A stretch of 64,000 nucleotides of DNA from JAGVSR01 sp031413815 (GCA_031413815.1 JANOFU010000093.1:1-64000), one strand, 5' to 3'. Positions 53,037-62,482 are shown, numbered from the stretch's first letter. Notes: generated by a model from the letters alone, not told the origin. Numbers and translations: made by a program.

Positions 53037-54632
53037 GTGGACGACACCCCTAATCTCCTACTCCCCTTCATTCTGGCCGCCCAATCGCAAAAGCACGTCA
53101 CACATAATGAGGCGCTGCGAAAGCTTGATGTTCTCGTGCAGCTTGCCGTCCTCGACCGCGATCTGGCCACACCTCCGGCGTCACCGGCCAATGGCGCGCG
53201 CTATATTGTGGCCGCCGCACCAACCGGAGCGTGGGCCGGACAAGCGGGCAAGATCGCGGCCTATCAAGACGGCGCTTGGGCGTTCTACGCGCCGTCCGAA
53301 GGCTGGCTGTCGTGGGTTGCCGACGAAAATGTCGTCGTGATCTGGTCCGGTTCGGCTTGGACCCCCCTGCCGGGTGGTGGCGGAGGCGGTGGCGTCACAG
53401 ACCACGGCGCGTTGACAGGTCTCGCCGACGACGACCACCCGCACTATCACAACAACGCTCGCGGTGATACGCGCTACACGCCCATCAACCCCGCCACTCT
53501 CGGCGTCAACGCGACAGCAGACGCGACGAATAAGTTTGCTGTCAACTCACCAGCCATTCTGCTCAACCACGCGGGTGCCGGTCATCAGGTCAAAATCAAC
53601 AAGAACGCGGCGGCCGACACGGCGAGTGTGCTCTACCAAACGGGCTTCTCCGGCCGCGCTGAGTTCGGCACCACAGGTGACGACAATTTCCATGTCAAAG
53701 TGAGTGCCGATGGCACCACCTTCCAGGAAGCCATTGTCATCAACCGCACGACGGGTGCTGTCGATATGCCGCTGACAGGCCCTGACATTCAGGCTTTCAC
53801 CACAGCGGGCGCACACACCTGGACCAAGCCAGCGTGGGCACACGCCAATAGTGTGGTGGAGATCCACATGCTGGGCGGCGGTGGCGGTGGGGGTTCAGGA
53901 CGCCGTGGGGCAGCAGCTTCGGTGCGCTGTGGCGGCGGTGGAGGGGGCGGTGGTTACTACACGCTGATCAAAACCAAAGCGGCCGACTTCGGCGCGACCG
54001 TCAATGTCACGGTCGGGGCTGGCGGCACCGGTGGCGCGGCGCAAACGGTCAACGCGACCAACGGTGTCAACGGTGTCGTTGGTGGCAGTTCGTTTTTTGG
54101 CACCAACTACCGCGGATTCGGCGCCACCTTCGGCAATGGTGGCTCGGCGACGGCTGGAGCTGGCGGCGCACAGGGCGGTGTCAACGGGCCGTTTTCAACC
54201 ATCGGTGCGGCCGGTGGGTCAGCCAGCACCACGGGGGCCGTTGGCGTCGCACCAGCGGCGACCGCGGCCACTGGGGCATTGGCATCGGGCGGCGGCTCTG
54301 GCGGCGGTGTCACGTCTGCCAACGCGGTGTCGAGCGGCGGCGCGGGCGCTGCGGCCACCGCGAACTACTTCGTGACAACGGCCGTTGGTGGGCTTGCGGG
54401 CTCATCTGGGGGCAATGGCGGCAACGGCAACAGCTACGATCTGCTGTTTGACATGTTGGTAGGCTCAGGCGGCGGCGGCGGTGCGTCGTCGATCACGGCC
54501 AATGCTGGCAACGGCGGCAATGGCGGCCCCGGCGGCGGCGGCGGTGGCGGTGGCGCAGCGCTTGACGGGTTCAACTCGGGCGCTGGCGGCAACGGCGGCG
54601 CGGGATGGGTGGTGGTGGTGACGTACCGGTAA
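53037..54632 (+). CDS. DUF2793 protein with glycine-rich tail-fibre-like C-terminus
   Basis: A 531-residue protein. The N-terminal DUF2793 region (about residues 1-115) has PFILAAQSQKHVTHNEALRK and GARYIVAAAPTGAWAGQAGK. A Gly hinge (PGGGGGGGVTDHGALTG) leads to a middle region of unclear fold (about 140-250). The last 280 residues start with FTTAGAHTWTKPAWAHANSV and form a glycine-rich domain of the phage tail-fibre type. DUF2793 proteins occur with prophages and gene-transfer-agent surface structures. No other phage gene is near. The start is GTG 53037. It directly precedes rhamnose genes but faces the same way after a gap of 159 bp. Confidence 0.8.
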   Translation: MDDTPNLLLPFILAAQSQKHVTHNEALRKLDVLVQLAVLDRDLATPPASPANGARYIVAAAPTGAWAGQAGKIAAYQDGAWAFYAPSEGWLSWVADENVVVIWSGSAWTPLPGGGGGGGVTDHGALTGLADDDHPHYHNNARGDTRYTPINPATLGVNATADATNKFAVNSPAILLNHAGAGHQVKINKNAAADTASVLYQTGFSGRAEFGTTGDDNFHVKVSADGTTFQEAIVINRTTGAVDMPLTGPDIQAFTTAGAHTWTKPAWAHANSVVEIHMLGGGGGGGSGRRGAAASVRCGGGGGGGGYYTLIKTKAADFGATVNVTVGAGGTGGAAQTVNATNGVNGVVGGSSFFGTNYRGFGATFGNGGSATAGAGGAQGGVNGPFSTIGAAGGSASTTGAVGVAPAATAATGALASGGGSGGGVTSANAVSSGGAGAAATANYFVTTAVGGLAGSSGGNGGNGNSYDLLFDMLVGSGGGGGASSITANAGNGGNGGPGGGGGGGGAALDGFNSGAGGNGGAGWVVVVTYR

Positions 54633-54791
54633 ACCCAATGGCGGTTGCACTGCCGAAATCCCCGCAACGGCTAGTTCGGTTAACACCATCCTAACGCATT
54701 CCGGCGAAGCTCCAGCGAGAGGCGCGCCCACCGCGGAGCGCCTCTTGGGTCCGCGCCGGAAACTGGCGCCTTGGTGTGCGTGGTGGTGCTC

Positions 54792-55877
54792 ATGAAGTTG
54801 CTTGTGACCGGCGGTGCCGGGTTCATCGGATCGGCGGTTTGCCGGCTCCTGGTCCGCGATGCTGGGCATTCGGTGGTCAACGTCGACTGCCTGACCTATG
54901 CGGCCAACCTCGGCTCTCTCAGGGATATCGAAGATAGTCCGAACTATACCTTCCACCACGTCAACATCTGCGATGGTCCTGCCATCGCCAGCATCCTGCG
55001 CCGCGAACAGCCCGACGCGATTCTGCACCTTGCCGCTGAAAGTCACGTGGATCGCTCGATCACCGGCCCGGCCGCATTCATCTCGACGAACATCAACGGC
55101 ACCTACACGATGCTAGAAGCGGCCCGCGCCTACTGGTCCGCGCTGCCAGGCGCCCGCAAAAATGCGTTCCGCTTCGTCCATGTTTCAACAGATGAAGTGT
55201 TCGGCAGCCTCGGCGAACACGGCGCGTTCTGCGAAACGACACCCTATGACCCCAGCTCGCCGTACTCGGCCAGCAAGGCGGCCTCCGATCATCTGGCCAT
55301 TGCCTGGCACCGCACGTTTGGCCTGCCCGTCGTCCTGTCAAACTGCTCCAACAACTACGGCCCCTATCACTTCCCCGAAAAGCTGATTCCGTTGATGATC
55401 ACCAACGCGCTGCTTGGCCGCGACCTTCCCGTCTACGGAACGGGCGGCAATGTCCGCGACTGGCTGTACGTTGAAGATCACGCGCGCGCCCTGTTGACGA
55501 TTTGCGAAAAAGGCCGCCCCGGCGAGCGATATGTCGTTGGAGGCCGCAACGAACGCAGCAATCTCGACGTCGTGCACGCGATTACCGATCATCTCGATCA
55601 ACTGCGGCCTCGCGACGATGGGGCATCGCATCGCGCTGCCATGAAATTTGTCGAAGACCGTCCGGGTCACGATTTCCGCTACGCGATCGATCCTTCAAAA
55701 ATCGAAAGTGAACTCGGCTGGTACGCCCAGGAAACGTTCGACACCGGCATCGAGAAAACGATCTCGTGGTATCTTGAGAATGACACCTGGTGGATGCCGC
55801 TGCGCCTGCGGCGTTATGCTGGCGAACGCTTGGGGTTGATCAAGGATCAGGCCAGACAAGAAAAAATCGCATCTTGA
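54792..55877 (+). CDS. rmlB: dTDP-glucose 4,6-dehydratase
   Basis: A 361-residue extended SDR for the second step of dTDP-L-rhamnose synthesis. The NAD motif is VTGGAGFIGSAVC (about residue 5-17), and the catalytic Tyr-x-x-x-Lys is in SPYSASKAASDHLA. The family HLAAESHVDRSI is present, and the active-site FVHVSTDEVFG precedes the Tyr. The start is ATG 54792. It is followed by rmlD (38 bp) and rmlA (4-nt overlap). Confidence 0.95.
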   Translation: MKLLVTGGAGFIGSAVCRLLVRDAGHSVVNVDCLTYAANLGSLRDIEDSPNYTFHHVNICDGPAIASILRREQPDAILHLAAESHVDRSITGPAAFISTNINGTYTMLEAARAYWSALPGARKNAFRFVHVSTDEVFGSLGEHGAFCETTPYDPSSPYSASKAASDHLAIAWHRTFGLPVVLSNCSNNYGPYHFPEKLIPLMITNALLGRDLPVYGTGGNVRDWLYVEDHARALLTICEKGRPGERYVVGGRNERSNLDVVHAITDHLDQLRPRDDGASHRAAMKFVEDRPGHDFRYAIDPSKIESELGWYAQETFDTGIEKTISWYLENDTWWMPLRLRRYAGERLGLIKDQARQEKIAS

Positions 55878-55915
55878 GTCCGGTGCCAACGCGCGCGCCG
55901 GAGGGAACACTGCCG

Positions 55916-56827
55916 ATGAGCAATACACGCGTCCTCGTGATCGGCCGGTCGGGTCAGTTGGCGCAATCGCTAGCCTCGCGCTTCGCCTGCCGCGAGATTG
56001 ACGCCGTTTTTCGCGGACGGCCCGAGCTTGACCTGACCAACCTTGGGGACGTGAGCTGCGCTCTTGCGGAGATTGAACCTGCCGTTGTGATTAATGCCGC
56101 CGCGTACACGGCGGTCGACAAGGCGGAGCAGGATCGCGACGCCGCCTTCAAGGTCAATGCGGCAGGGCCGGCCATTCTCGCCACACTGGCGGCAACGCGC
56201 GGCATTCCCCTGATCCACATCTCAACCGATTACGTGTTTGATGGCTTGAAGCGCACGCCTTACGTGGAAGACGATGCTGTGGCGCCGTTGGGCGTTTACG
56301 GCGCATCGAAAGCAGAAGGCGAATTTGCCGTGCGCCAGATGCAGCCGCAGCATGTGATCCTGCGCACGTCGTGGGTTTATAGCGCACACGGGACGAACTT
56401 TGTGAAGACCATGTTGCGGCTTGCGGCGGAACGGCCTGAAGTCAGTGTCGTCAATGACCAGCATGGCACTCCGACGTCGGCGGCCGATCTGGCGGACGTG
56501 TGTTTGTCGATCGCATCGCGGATCGCAAAGGACGCAGGGTCTGTTCCGTGGGGCACCTATCACGCGGCTGGCTCCGGTGAGACGACATGGCATGGCTTCG
56601 CAGCTGAAATCTTCGCACGCACCCGCACAGCGGGCCTGAAGACGCCGCATCTGAAAGCCATCGGCACGGCTGAATATCCAACACCAGCGTGCCGCCCCGC
56701 AAACTCGCGCTTTGATTGCCGCAAACTCGAAGCGGCTTTCGGACTGAGGCTTCCCCCATGGAAGCTGAGTCTGTCGGCATGCCTCGACGATCTGATCCCC
56801 GCCAACCGCGAAAGACTGAGCGCATGA
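55916..56827 (+). CDS. rmlD: dTDP-4-dehydrorhamnose reductase
   Basis: A 303-residue SDR that makes dTDP-L-rhamnose. The motif GRSGQLAQSLASR (about residue 10) replaces the usual GxxGQLG. STDYVFDG and the catalytic Tyr-x-x-x-Lys in LGVYGASKAEGE follow. The start is ATG 55916, with GGAGG 11 nt upstream; a longer frame would overlap rmlB and is rejected. The last 4 nt overlap rmlA. Confidence 0.93.
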   Translation: MSNTRVLVIGRSGQLAQSLASRFACREIDAVFRGRPELDLTNLGDVSCALAEIEPAVVINAAAYTAVDKAEQDRDAAFKVNAAGPAILATLAATRGIPLIHISTDYVFDGLKRTPYVEDDAVAPLGVYGASKAEGEFAVRQMQPQHVILRTSWVYSAHGTNFVKTMLRLAAERPEVSVVNDQHGTPTSAADLADVCLSIASRIAKDAGSVPWGTYHAAGSGETTWHGFAAEIFARTRTAGLKTPHLKAIGTAEYPTPACRPANSRFDCRKLEAAFGLRLPPWKLSLSACLDDLIPANRERLSA

Positions 56828-57696
56828 AGGCCATCATCCTGGCGGGCGGCAGCGGTACGCGCCTCTATCCCATGACGCAGACCGTGTCGAAGCAGATGCT
56901 GCCGGTCTACGACAAGCCGCTGATTTACTATCCGCTGTCCGTATTGATGCTCGGCGGTGTACGCGATGTGCTGGTCATATCAACCCCGCGCGATCTGCCG
57001 GGCTTCCGGGAACTTCTTGGCGATGGCAGTCAGTGGGGCATGTCGTTGAGCTATGCGGAACAGCCCAAGCCCGAAGGGCTCGCGCAGGCATTTATCATCG
57101 GCGAAGAATTCATTGGCAACGATCCCTGCGCCATGGTTCTGGGCGACAACATTTTCTACGGCCACGGACTGTCTGAACTGGCGCAGTCCGCGTTCAAGCA
57201 GCGCGACGGCGCGACGGCCTTCGCCTATCAAGTCACCGATCCGGAGCGTTATGGCGTCGTTGAATTCGACGGCGCAGGCCGCGCAATCTCGATCGAAGAA
57301 AAGCCGATCCTGCCGCGCTCGAACTGGGCCGTGGTCGGGCTGTACGTGTACGACAACGACGTCGTCGAAATTGCCAAGTCGATGAAACCCTCGGCACGCG
57401 GCGAGCTGGAAATTACGGCTGTCAACGACCACTATCTGAAGGCCGGAAAACTGCGCGTTGAGAAAATGGGCCGCGGTTACGCGTGGTTTGATACCGGTAC
57501 GCCCGACAGTCTTCTGGAAGCCGCCAGCTACGTCGCCACAATCGAAAAACGCCAAGGCCTAAAAATCGCCTCGCCCGAAGAAATCGCCTACCGCCAGAAA
57601 TTTATTACCGCTTCGGACTTAGAGCGCTTGATTGGCGAGCGTTATGCCAAGAACGACTATGGACGGTATTTGCGGGCGGTGTTGGCGGAGAGATGA
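56824..57696 (+). CDS. rmlA: Glucose-1-phosphate thymidylyltransferase
   Basis: A 290-residue nucleotidyltransferase that makes dTDP-glucose, the first step. The signature is MKAIILAGGSGTRLYPMTQT, followed by KQMLPVYDKPLIYYPLS and LGDNIFYGHG. The start ATG 56824 overlaps the rmlD stop (ATGA). The usual fourth gene rmlC (epimerase) does not follow; the next gene is a convergent unknown membrane protein. Confidence 0.96.
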   Translation: MKAIILAGGSGTRLYPMTQTVSKQMLPVYDKPLIYYPLSVLMLGGVRDVLVISTPRDLPGFRELLGDGSQWGMSLSYAEQPKPEGLAQAFIIGEEFIGNDPCAMVLGDNIFYGHGLSELAQSAFKQRDGATAFAYQVTDPERYGVVEFDGAGRAISIEEKPILPRSNWAVVGLYVYDNDVVEIAKSMKPSARGELEITAVNDHYLKAGKLRVEKMGRGYAWFDTGTPDSLLEAASYVATIEKRQGLKIASPEEIAYRQKFITASDLERLIGERYAKNDYGRYLRAVLAER

Positions 57697-57717
57697 GAGG
57701 CGTGGGGCGACGCCCGC

Positions 57718-58281
57718 TCAGTGCGATTTAGTGGCAATTGCCTCTTGGCGACGCTTTGCGCTGTCACCAAACCGCGCCATGAGCCCTGATGAAAATTGCT
57801 CAACTCCTAGGGCCTTTCGAAGCTCGTTGGTGATGTTATCCATTTCACGTTCACAAAGGCTGGACTTCATAAATTCAATTTGATGCACGTCGTTCTTCCA
57901 ACGCTTCAACATCCAATCATCGATATCCGCGCCGCGATAAAGCGCGTGATGATCGTGGATTTTTTCTAGCCCGACAATAACGCCCATAAGACCGGACGAC
58001 GCAGTGAGAGCTAGACGCTGCCTTGAATCCTCGAAATTGCCGAACGCAGTGTCAAGCTGGTCTCGCTTGCAAACGTCGTGTTTGGCATCGTCACGCTCGC
58101 ACAGATACGAGTTGCAACCGAACCGCGCACTTTCGACCAATTTGGCGACGTCACTCAATTGGCTTTCTAGCAATAGCGCCTGCATCGGCGCGTCGCGCTC
58201 GGTGTACGCGATCAAGACCGCGAAACCGGCCATTGCCACTGATATCAATGAGATTACAATCGCGACGTAACCACGTTCCAT
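57718..58281 (-). CDS. Hypothetical protein with one N-terminal membrane helix
   Basis: A 187-residue protein of unknown family. A membrane helix spans about residues 5-25 (GYVAIVISLISVAMAGFAVL). A soluble part follows with Cys-rich (FGCNSYLCERDDAKHDVC) and helical segments (DDWMLKRWKNDVHQIEF, then MDNITNELRKALG). A good ribosome site (AAGGGGGTGAGAA) precedes ATG 58281. Convergent to rmlA. No function can be suggested. Confidence 0.6.
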   Translation of the reverse strand: MERGYVAIVISLISVAMAGFAVLIAYTERDAPMQALLLESQLSDVAKLVESARFGCNSYLCERDDAKHDVCKRDQLDTAFGNFEDSRQRLALTASSGLMGVIVGLEKIHDHHALYRGADIDDWMLKRWKNDVHQIEFMKSSLCEREMDNITNELRKALGVEQFSSGLMARFGDSAKRRQEAIATKSH

Positions 58282-58456
58282 TTCTCACCCCCTTCGGTTT
58301 TGATTGAGAAGGGGCGCCCGGTGGGAGTTTTCAAGCGCGGCAGACGAACTTAAACCTGTCAGCGAACCCCGGTCTTGCCTTGACGGGTAGGCGCCGCGAA
58401 TCGATATTCGGACTTAGCCCACGGTCCACGGCAATTCGAGCTCTCATTCGGCCAGT

Positions 58457-58630
58457 CACTTGTAGGTTGGGTTAGCGTGGCCCGGTGCAGCACAGAAGTA
58501 GCGCACGGCGCATTCCACGCGTAACCCAACGACGTGTATCGCTGCACGTAAAGCTGTTGGGTTACGTGCGGGAACATCGTCCTGCATGATGATCGAAAGC
58601 AATGGCCCGCACTAACCCAACCTACAAGTG
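58457..58630. mobile_element. MITE-like element with 21-bp inverted ends
   Basis: The left end CACTTGTAGGTTGGGTTAGCG (58457-58477) matches the complement of the right end (58610-58630) at 20 of 21 bases. Inside are further copies of the same theme (CGCGTAACCCAAC at about 58521 and GTTGGGTTACGTG at about 58556), so two stem-loops lie in tandem. No gene and no clear target duplication. The GTAGGTTGGGTTAGCG motif recurs in intergenic regions of many bacteria. It fills the middle of the 58282-58639 gap. Confidence 0.75.
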
Positions 58631-58639
58631 AAGCGTCCC

Positions 58640-59500
58640 TCACCCACTAATCAATGGATCCGACGCATCCAACAGCTTCGTGAATTTCACGCCAGCCTCT
58701 GATCCCGATGTCCAGCTGACAAGACCGTTGAATTGGCGGCCAGTGGACAATTCCACAGTCACGATATCGCCGCGCTTCAGTCCAGCGACGCGGTCAAGGC
58801 CGAGACCACCGGCCGACGCATCGCGCACGAATGCCGTACGGAAGGTGCCTGCGCAAAGAACTTTGCAGTTTTCAAGAACCGCGCGGCGTGGCCAGCGGCG
58901 TTTTTGCGGCAGCGGCGGCACATAGAGTTTGCCGTTGGCGTTGAGGCACGGACGGAATCCGGCGGAGGCTCCCGCAAGCAGCGCCGTGAGCACTTGAACG
59001 TTCTGCTCGTAGATCTCAGGCAGCACGACCGGCGACTTGTCATGCCACGCCTGGACAAGAATCGCGCCAAGGCGGCACAGCGGTTGCCACACAGGTTTCA
59101 GCCGGCCAGCATGCAAAGTTCCCGCGCGCGGCGATCCGATACTCCGGCAATCCGCCAAGTACGCGTTGAGCGGCGAATTGGCGGCATCGAGTCCTTGCAA
59201 GAACTCGGCGGCGAACGGCGCGTCGAAATCGAGCGGCGGGTCGGCCTCATCGAGATAGCGCAACAGCGCGACGAGGGCGCTGGTATCGGGCGCGAACGAT
59301 GCCACGGCCGATGGGTCAATGAACACCTTCCAATCGGAGAAGGAATTGACGGCGCTGGTGATCACCGCGACGGAAACAGCAGTGGCGTGCACCTCGCTGA
59401 CGAGGGCTTCGAAGTACGCGGTGCGTGCGTCGCGGCGGCGGGCGGGGGCGCGGCGCACTTGGGGCAAGCGCTTGGACATGGCGGCGTCTGTTATGAGCAC
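58640..59500 (-). CDS. PilZ-domain protein
   Basis: A 286-residue protein. The C-terminal 85 residues form a PilZ domain, with the c-di-GMP motifs KRRWPRR (RxxxR) and DASAGGLG (DxSxxG), and GVKFTKLL near the end. The N-terminal 190 residues have no family that I recognise; DARTAYFEALVSEVHATAV and the Cys-containing ADCRSIGSP stand out. The start is GTG 59500 with AAGGA 8 nt upstream; ATG 59479 lacks a ribosome site. Likely a c-di-GMP receptor; its output is unknown. The following gap 59501-59787 holds nothing that I can support. Confidence 0.8.
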   Translation of the reverse strand: MLITDAAMSKRLPQVRRAPARRRDARTAYFEALVSEVHATAVSVAVITSAVNSFSDWKVFIDPSAVASFAPDTSALVALLRYLDEADPPLDFDAPFAAEFLQGLDAANSPLNAYLADCRSIGSPRAGTLHAGRLKPVWQPLCRLGAILVQAWHDKSPVVLPEIYEQNVQVLTALLAGASAGFRPCLNANGKLYVPPLPQKRRWPRRAVLENCKVLCAGTFRTAFVRDASAGGLGLDRVAGLKRGDIVTVELSTGRQFNGLVSWTSGSEAGVKFTKLLDASDPLISG

Positions 59501-59787
59501 AGGGGCAATCCTTGAAGGATGAATAGGTCACCTAATGCAATCTAAGATAGAATAGTGAAGCAACTCTCACCGCATGCGGGCAAATTCGTTTCAAAAGTGT
59601 GAACGAGACGGGAGGCGAGTTGCCAGTAACGAGAACAAGGGCGCGATCCATTTACAGACCATTGCGACCCGTTCCGGAGGCCCCGTGCCAATTTTATAGA
59701 CAGCAGTGATGGTTAGCCGCGAAAGCGCAATGGCGGCTTGGATTGGTAATGCAGTGGTCTCAAAAGGGAGTGGGACACTGAGCGCTC

Positions 59788-61734
59788 TTACTCCGCCGCC
59801 GTCCGCGGCTTGACAACGGCGGCATGCGCTTCGTCGGCGCGCTCGAAAATGTGGGGCTGCAGCCCGCGTTTCGACAACGCTTCCTTCATCTTCAACCGCA
59901 TGAAGGCACTGGTCGTGTAGCGCGCGGTTGACAGATAGTGATCCTCCATCATGAAGTGGATCATCTCTGCATAGTCGTCGTAGAGGTCTTCAGCGATGCG
60001 GCAGCCGTCGTGATTGACGACCGAGTTGACCCGCCGTCCAGCTGCAATGCACGCCTGCGACAGAACATTGCGCAGATCGGCGATGTCGCTTTTTTTGCGC
60101 ACGCTCCAACCTTCGAGATTGACGAACAGAATGTTGCGGGCGCTGTCGTAACTGACACGCTCCGACAGCTTCAGGTTCATGAGTTCCGACATCAAGTCCA
60201 TCGGCTCATCGACAAAGATGCGGCGGTCCATCGGGATCGGCTTGTTGATGACCGGCTTGAAGTCCATGTGCGCGAGAATGTGCTTGTCGATTTCGATGCC
60301 GGGCGCCACTTCGATGAGCTCAAGGCCCTCCGGCGTCAGCTGGAACACGCACCGCTCCGTCACGTAAATAACGGGCTGCGATTTGCTACTTGCGTAATTG
60401 CCGCTGAAGGTAACTTGCTCGACGTTCTTCACGAACTTTCGTGCCCGGCCCTCTTTGACGATTTTCACTTTGCCATAGGCGATTTCGACTTCGAGGCCGC
60501 CGGCCGTAAATGTTCCGGCAAACACGACCGCACGTGCATTTTGTGAAATATCGATGAACCCGCCGCAACCGTTCAGTCGGCCGCCAAACTTCGAAGTGTT
60601 GACGTTGCCCTGCTCGTCGCATTCGGCCATGCCGAGGCAGGTCAGATCTAGGCCGCCGCCATGGTAGAAATCGAACATCATGTTCTGGTCGATCACCGAG
60701 TGGGCATTGGCGGATGCGCCGAAACTTGATCCACTGGCCAGAACGCCGCCAATGGCGCCTGCTTCCGTCGTCATCGTGATGTAGGGCGTGACCTTCTCTT
60801 CGTTGGCGACAGCAGCCACGCCATCGGGTGCGCCGACGCCCAAATTTATGACGCCATTGGGCGGCAGTTCGAACGCGGCCCGCCGTGCGATGATCTTGCG
60901 CTCGTCGAGCTCCATTTTGGGCATGGCGTCCACCGGTACGCGGACCTCGCCCGACAGTGCGGGATCGTACATCACGCCGTAATTCATGCGGTGCATTTCC
61001 GGTTCGCTGGCCACAACCACGCAATCAACCAGAATGCCTGGAACCCTAACGTCTTTCGGCTTTATCGAACCCTGCTCGACGATGCGTTCCACCTGGGCGA
61101 TGACGACGCCGCCGTTGTTGTGGGCGGCCATCGCCTGCGCCAACGCATCGAGCGTGAGAGCTTCTTTTTCCATGCTGAGATTGCCGGACGGATCGGCGCT
61201 GGTGGCGCGAATCAATGCGACATCGATGGGTGTCGCCTTATAGAACAGCCACTCCCGGCCCTCGACTTCGACAAGCTTGACGATGTCCTCTGTCGTCACC
61301 TCATTGACCTTGCCGCCACCGAGCCGCGGATCGACGTAGGTGTGCAGCCCGACGCGGGTGAACAGACCCGGCTGACCTGAGGCGCAGGTGCGGTAGAGTT
61401 TTGAGATCACGCCTTGGGGCAGATTGTAACCGGTGATCTTGTTGTCCTGGGCGGCTTGCGCGACCTTGGGCATGCGGCCGAAGTTGGCGGCGATGACACG
61501 GCCGAGCAGGCCCTCATGGTGCAGCCGGCCAGTCCCGAGCCCTTTGCTGTCGCCGGCACCAGCGCACATGATCAGCGTCAGGCCTTTGGGCGCCTTGGTC
61601 TCGACGAAGCGCTTTTCGAGAGCCGCGTGCAGCGCTTCGGGAATGCAGCTTTGAACAAAGCCTGTCGTGCAAACAACGTCGCCATCGCGGATGAGAGCAA
61701 TCGCTTCACCGGCAGAAATAGCTTTGTTCTTCAT
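59788..61734 (-). CDS. Fused acyl-CoA:acetate/3-ketoacid CoA-transferase with C-terminal extension
   Basis: A 648-residue class I CoA-transferase with alpha and beta halves fused. The alpha half has DGDVVCTTGFVQSCIPEAL, and the beta half has LPPNGVINLGVGAPDGVA and the active-site Glu in TMTTEAGAIGG (about residue 335). The last 130 residues (from about 520, RRIFVDEPMDLMSELM to the end) exceed the usual length of about 520 for propionate-CoA-transferase-like fusions. They form a helical and charged region that I do not recognise. The start is ATG 61734; an in-frame codon at 61773 adds a non-conserved leader. Substrates unknown. 61735-62005 holds no gene. Confidence 0.82.
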   Translation of the reverse strand: MKNKAISAGEAIALIRDGDVVCTTGFVQSCIPEALHAALEKRFVETKAPKGLTLIMCAGAGDSKGLGTGRLHHEGLLGRVIAANFGRMPKVAQAAQDNKITGYNLPQGVISKLYRTCASGQPGLFTRVGLHTYVDPRLGGGKVNEVTTEDIVKLVEVEGREWLFYKATPIDVALIRATSADPSGNLSMEKEALTLDALAQAMAAHNNGGVVIAQVERIVEQGSIKPKDVRVPGILVDCVVVASEPEMHRMNYGVMYDPALSGEVRVPVDAMPKMELDERKIIARRAAFELPPNGVINLGVGAPDGVAAVANEEKVTPYITMTTEAGAIGGVLASGSSFGASANAHSVIDQNMMFDFYHGGGLDLTCLGMAECDEQGNVNTSKFGGRLNGCGGFIDISQNARAVVFAGTFTAGGLEVEIAYGKVKIVKEGRARKFVKNVEQVTFSGNYASSKSQPVIYVTERCVFQLTPEGLELIEVAPGIEIDKHILAHMDFKPVINKPIPMDRRIFVDEPMDLMSELMNLKLSERVSYDSARNILFVNLEGWSVRKKSDIADLRNVLSQACIAAGRRVNSVVNHDGCRIAEDLYDDYAEMIHFMMEDHYLSTARYTTSAFMRLKMKEALSKRGLQPHIFERADEAHAAVVKPRTAAE

Positions 61735-62005
61735 AGGCTTGGCGTTTCCCAGCTTGGCTCTGCCAATGATCATTTAGGGCGAGTGGTGGAGAGGGCCCTT
61801 TGGATCCCGGCGGACAATTGTTGTTGTGGCTGCTCTGCGCGTTGACTGAGCATTCGATGAAACTATAGCGCCAACTCAAGTCAAATGACCCCACTCCAAC
61901 GGGTAAGGAGGGGACTATCCGCAGCGCGGCGCATGCGCGCTGTGCGGTGCAGCATGGGGTACTGCTATGATCGCTATGCCGCTACCTCAGGCAAGCCCGT
62001 AAGCC

Positions 62006-62382
62006 TTACTCATAAAATGCGTAGTACTTCTTCGCTGTCTCCACCACTTCCCATGTGCCGGTAAAGCCTGCGGGGGACACGAACGCATCGCCGCCGCGGA
62101 AGGTCGCCACCGAACCGTCGTCGCCGGTCACCACCAGCACACCCGACAGGATGTGGCAGAATTCACTTTCTGAAAACACGACGCGCCATTTGCCGGGCTG
62201 GGATTCCCAGATGCCGGAATTGAAGCGGCCGTCAGGGCTTTCAAACAAATTGTGCGCGGTCTGCACCGGATGCCGGAGATGATGCGCTCCGGCGGCGGGC
62301 TGTACGTCATGGGTGCCGGTAGTAGACCATCATCAAACTGGATCAGGGCTGGAATGGCCTTGGGTGCGACTTGGCTGGGCAT
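62006..62382 (-). pseudogene. Cupin-domain protein split by a single-base frameshift
   Basis: Two frames together give one cupin of about 125 residues. The first (from ATG 62382) reads MPSQVAPKAIPALIQFDDGL and goes on to PERIISG. At about 62272-62273 the frame must shift by one base to continue as HPVQTAHNLFESPDGRFNSG, which carries WRVVFSESEFCHILSGVLVV and GGDAFVSPAGFTGTW to the stop at 62006. The second part could begin by itself at a GTG at 62266. The family is a small EutQ/DUF861-like cupin. Either a real lesion or a sequencing error. Confidence 0.65.
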
Positions 62383-62482
62383 TGCGGGCTCCGGCTGGAA
62401 TGGGGACGGGTCCCACACCAGATAGCGCCTTTTGTGACGAGACGGTAGCTGCGTAGGGACTGCCCCCGTACCGGCACGTGCG

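Noticed and set aside
54107..54667. Pro/Ala-rich minus-strand frames opposite the DUF2793 C-terminus
   Set aside because: They are mirror images of Gly codons in the plus-strand glycine-rich domain.
55790..55915. N-terminal extension of rmlD overlapping rmlB
   Set aside because: The conserved RmlD start is MSNTRVLVIG at 55916, preceded by GGAGG; the extension is a shadow of rmlB.
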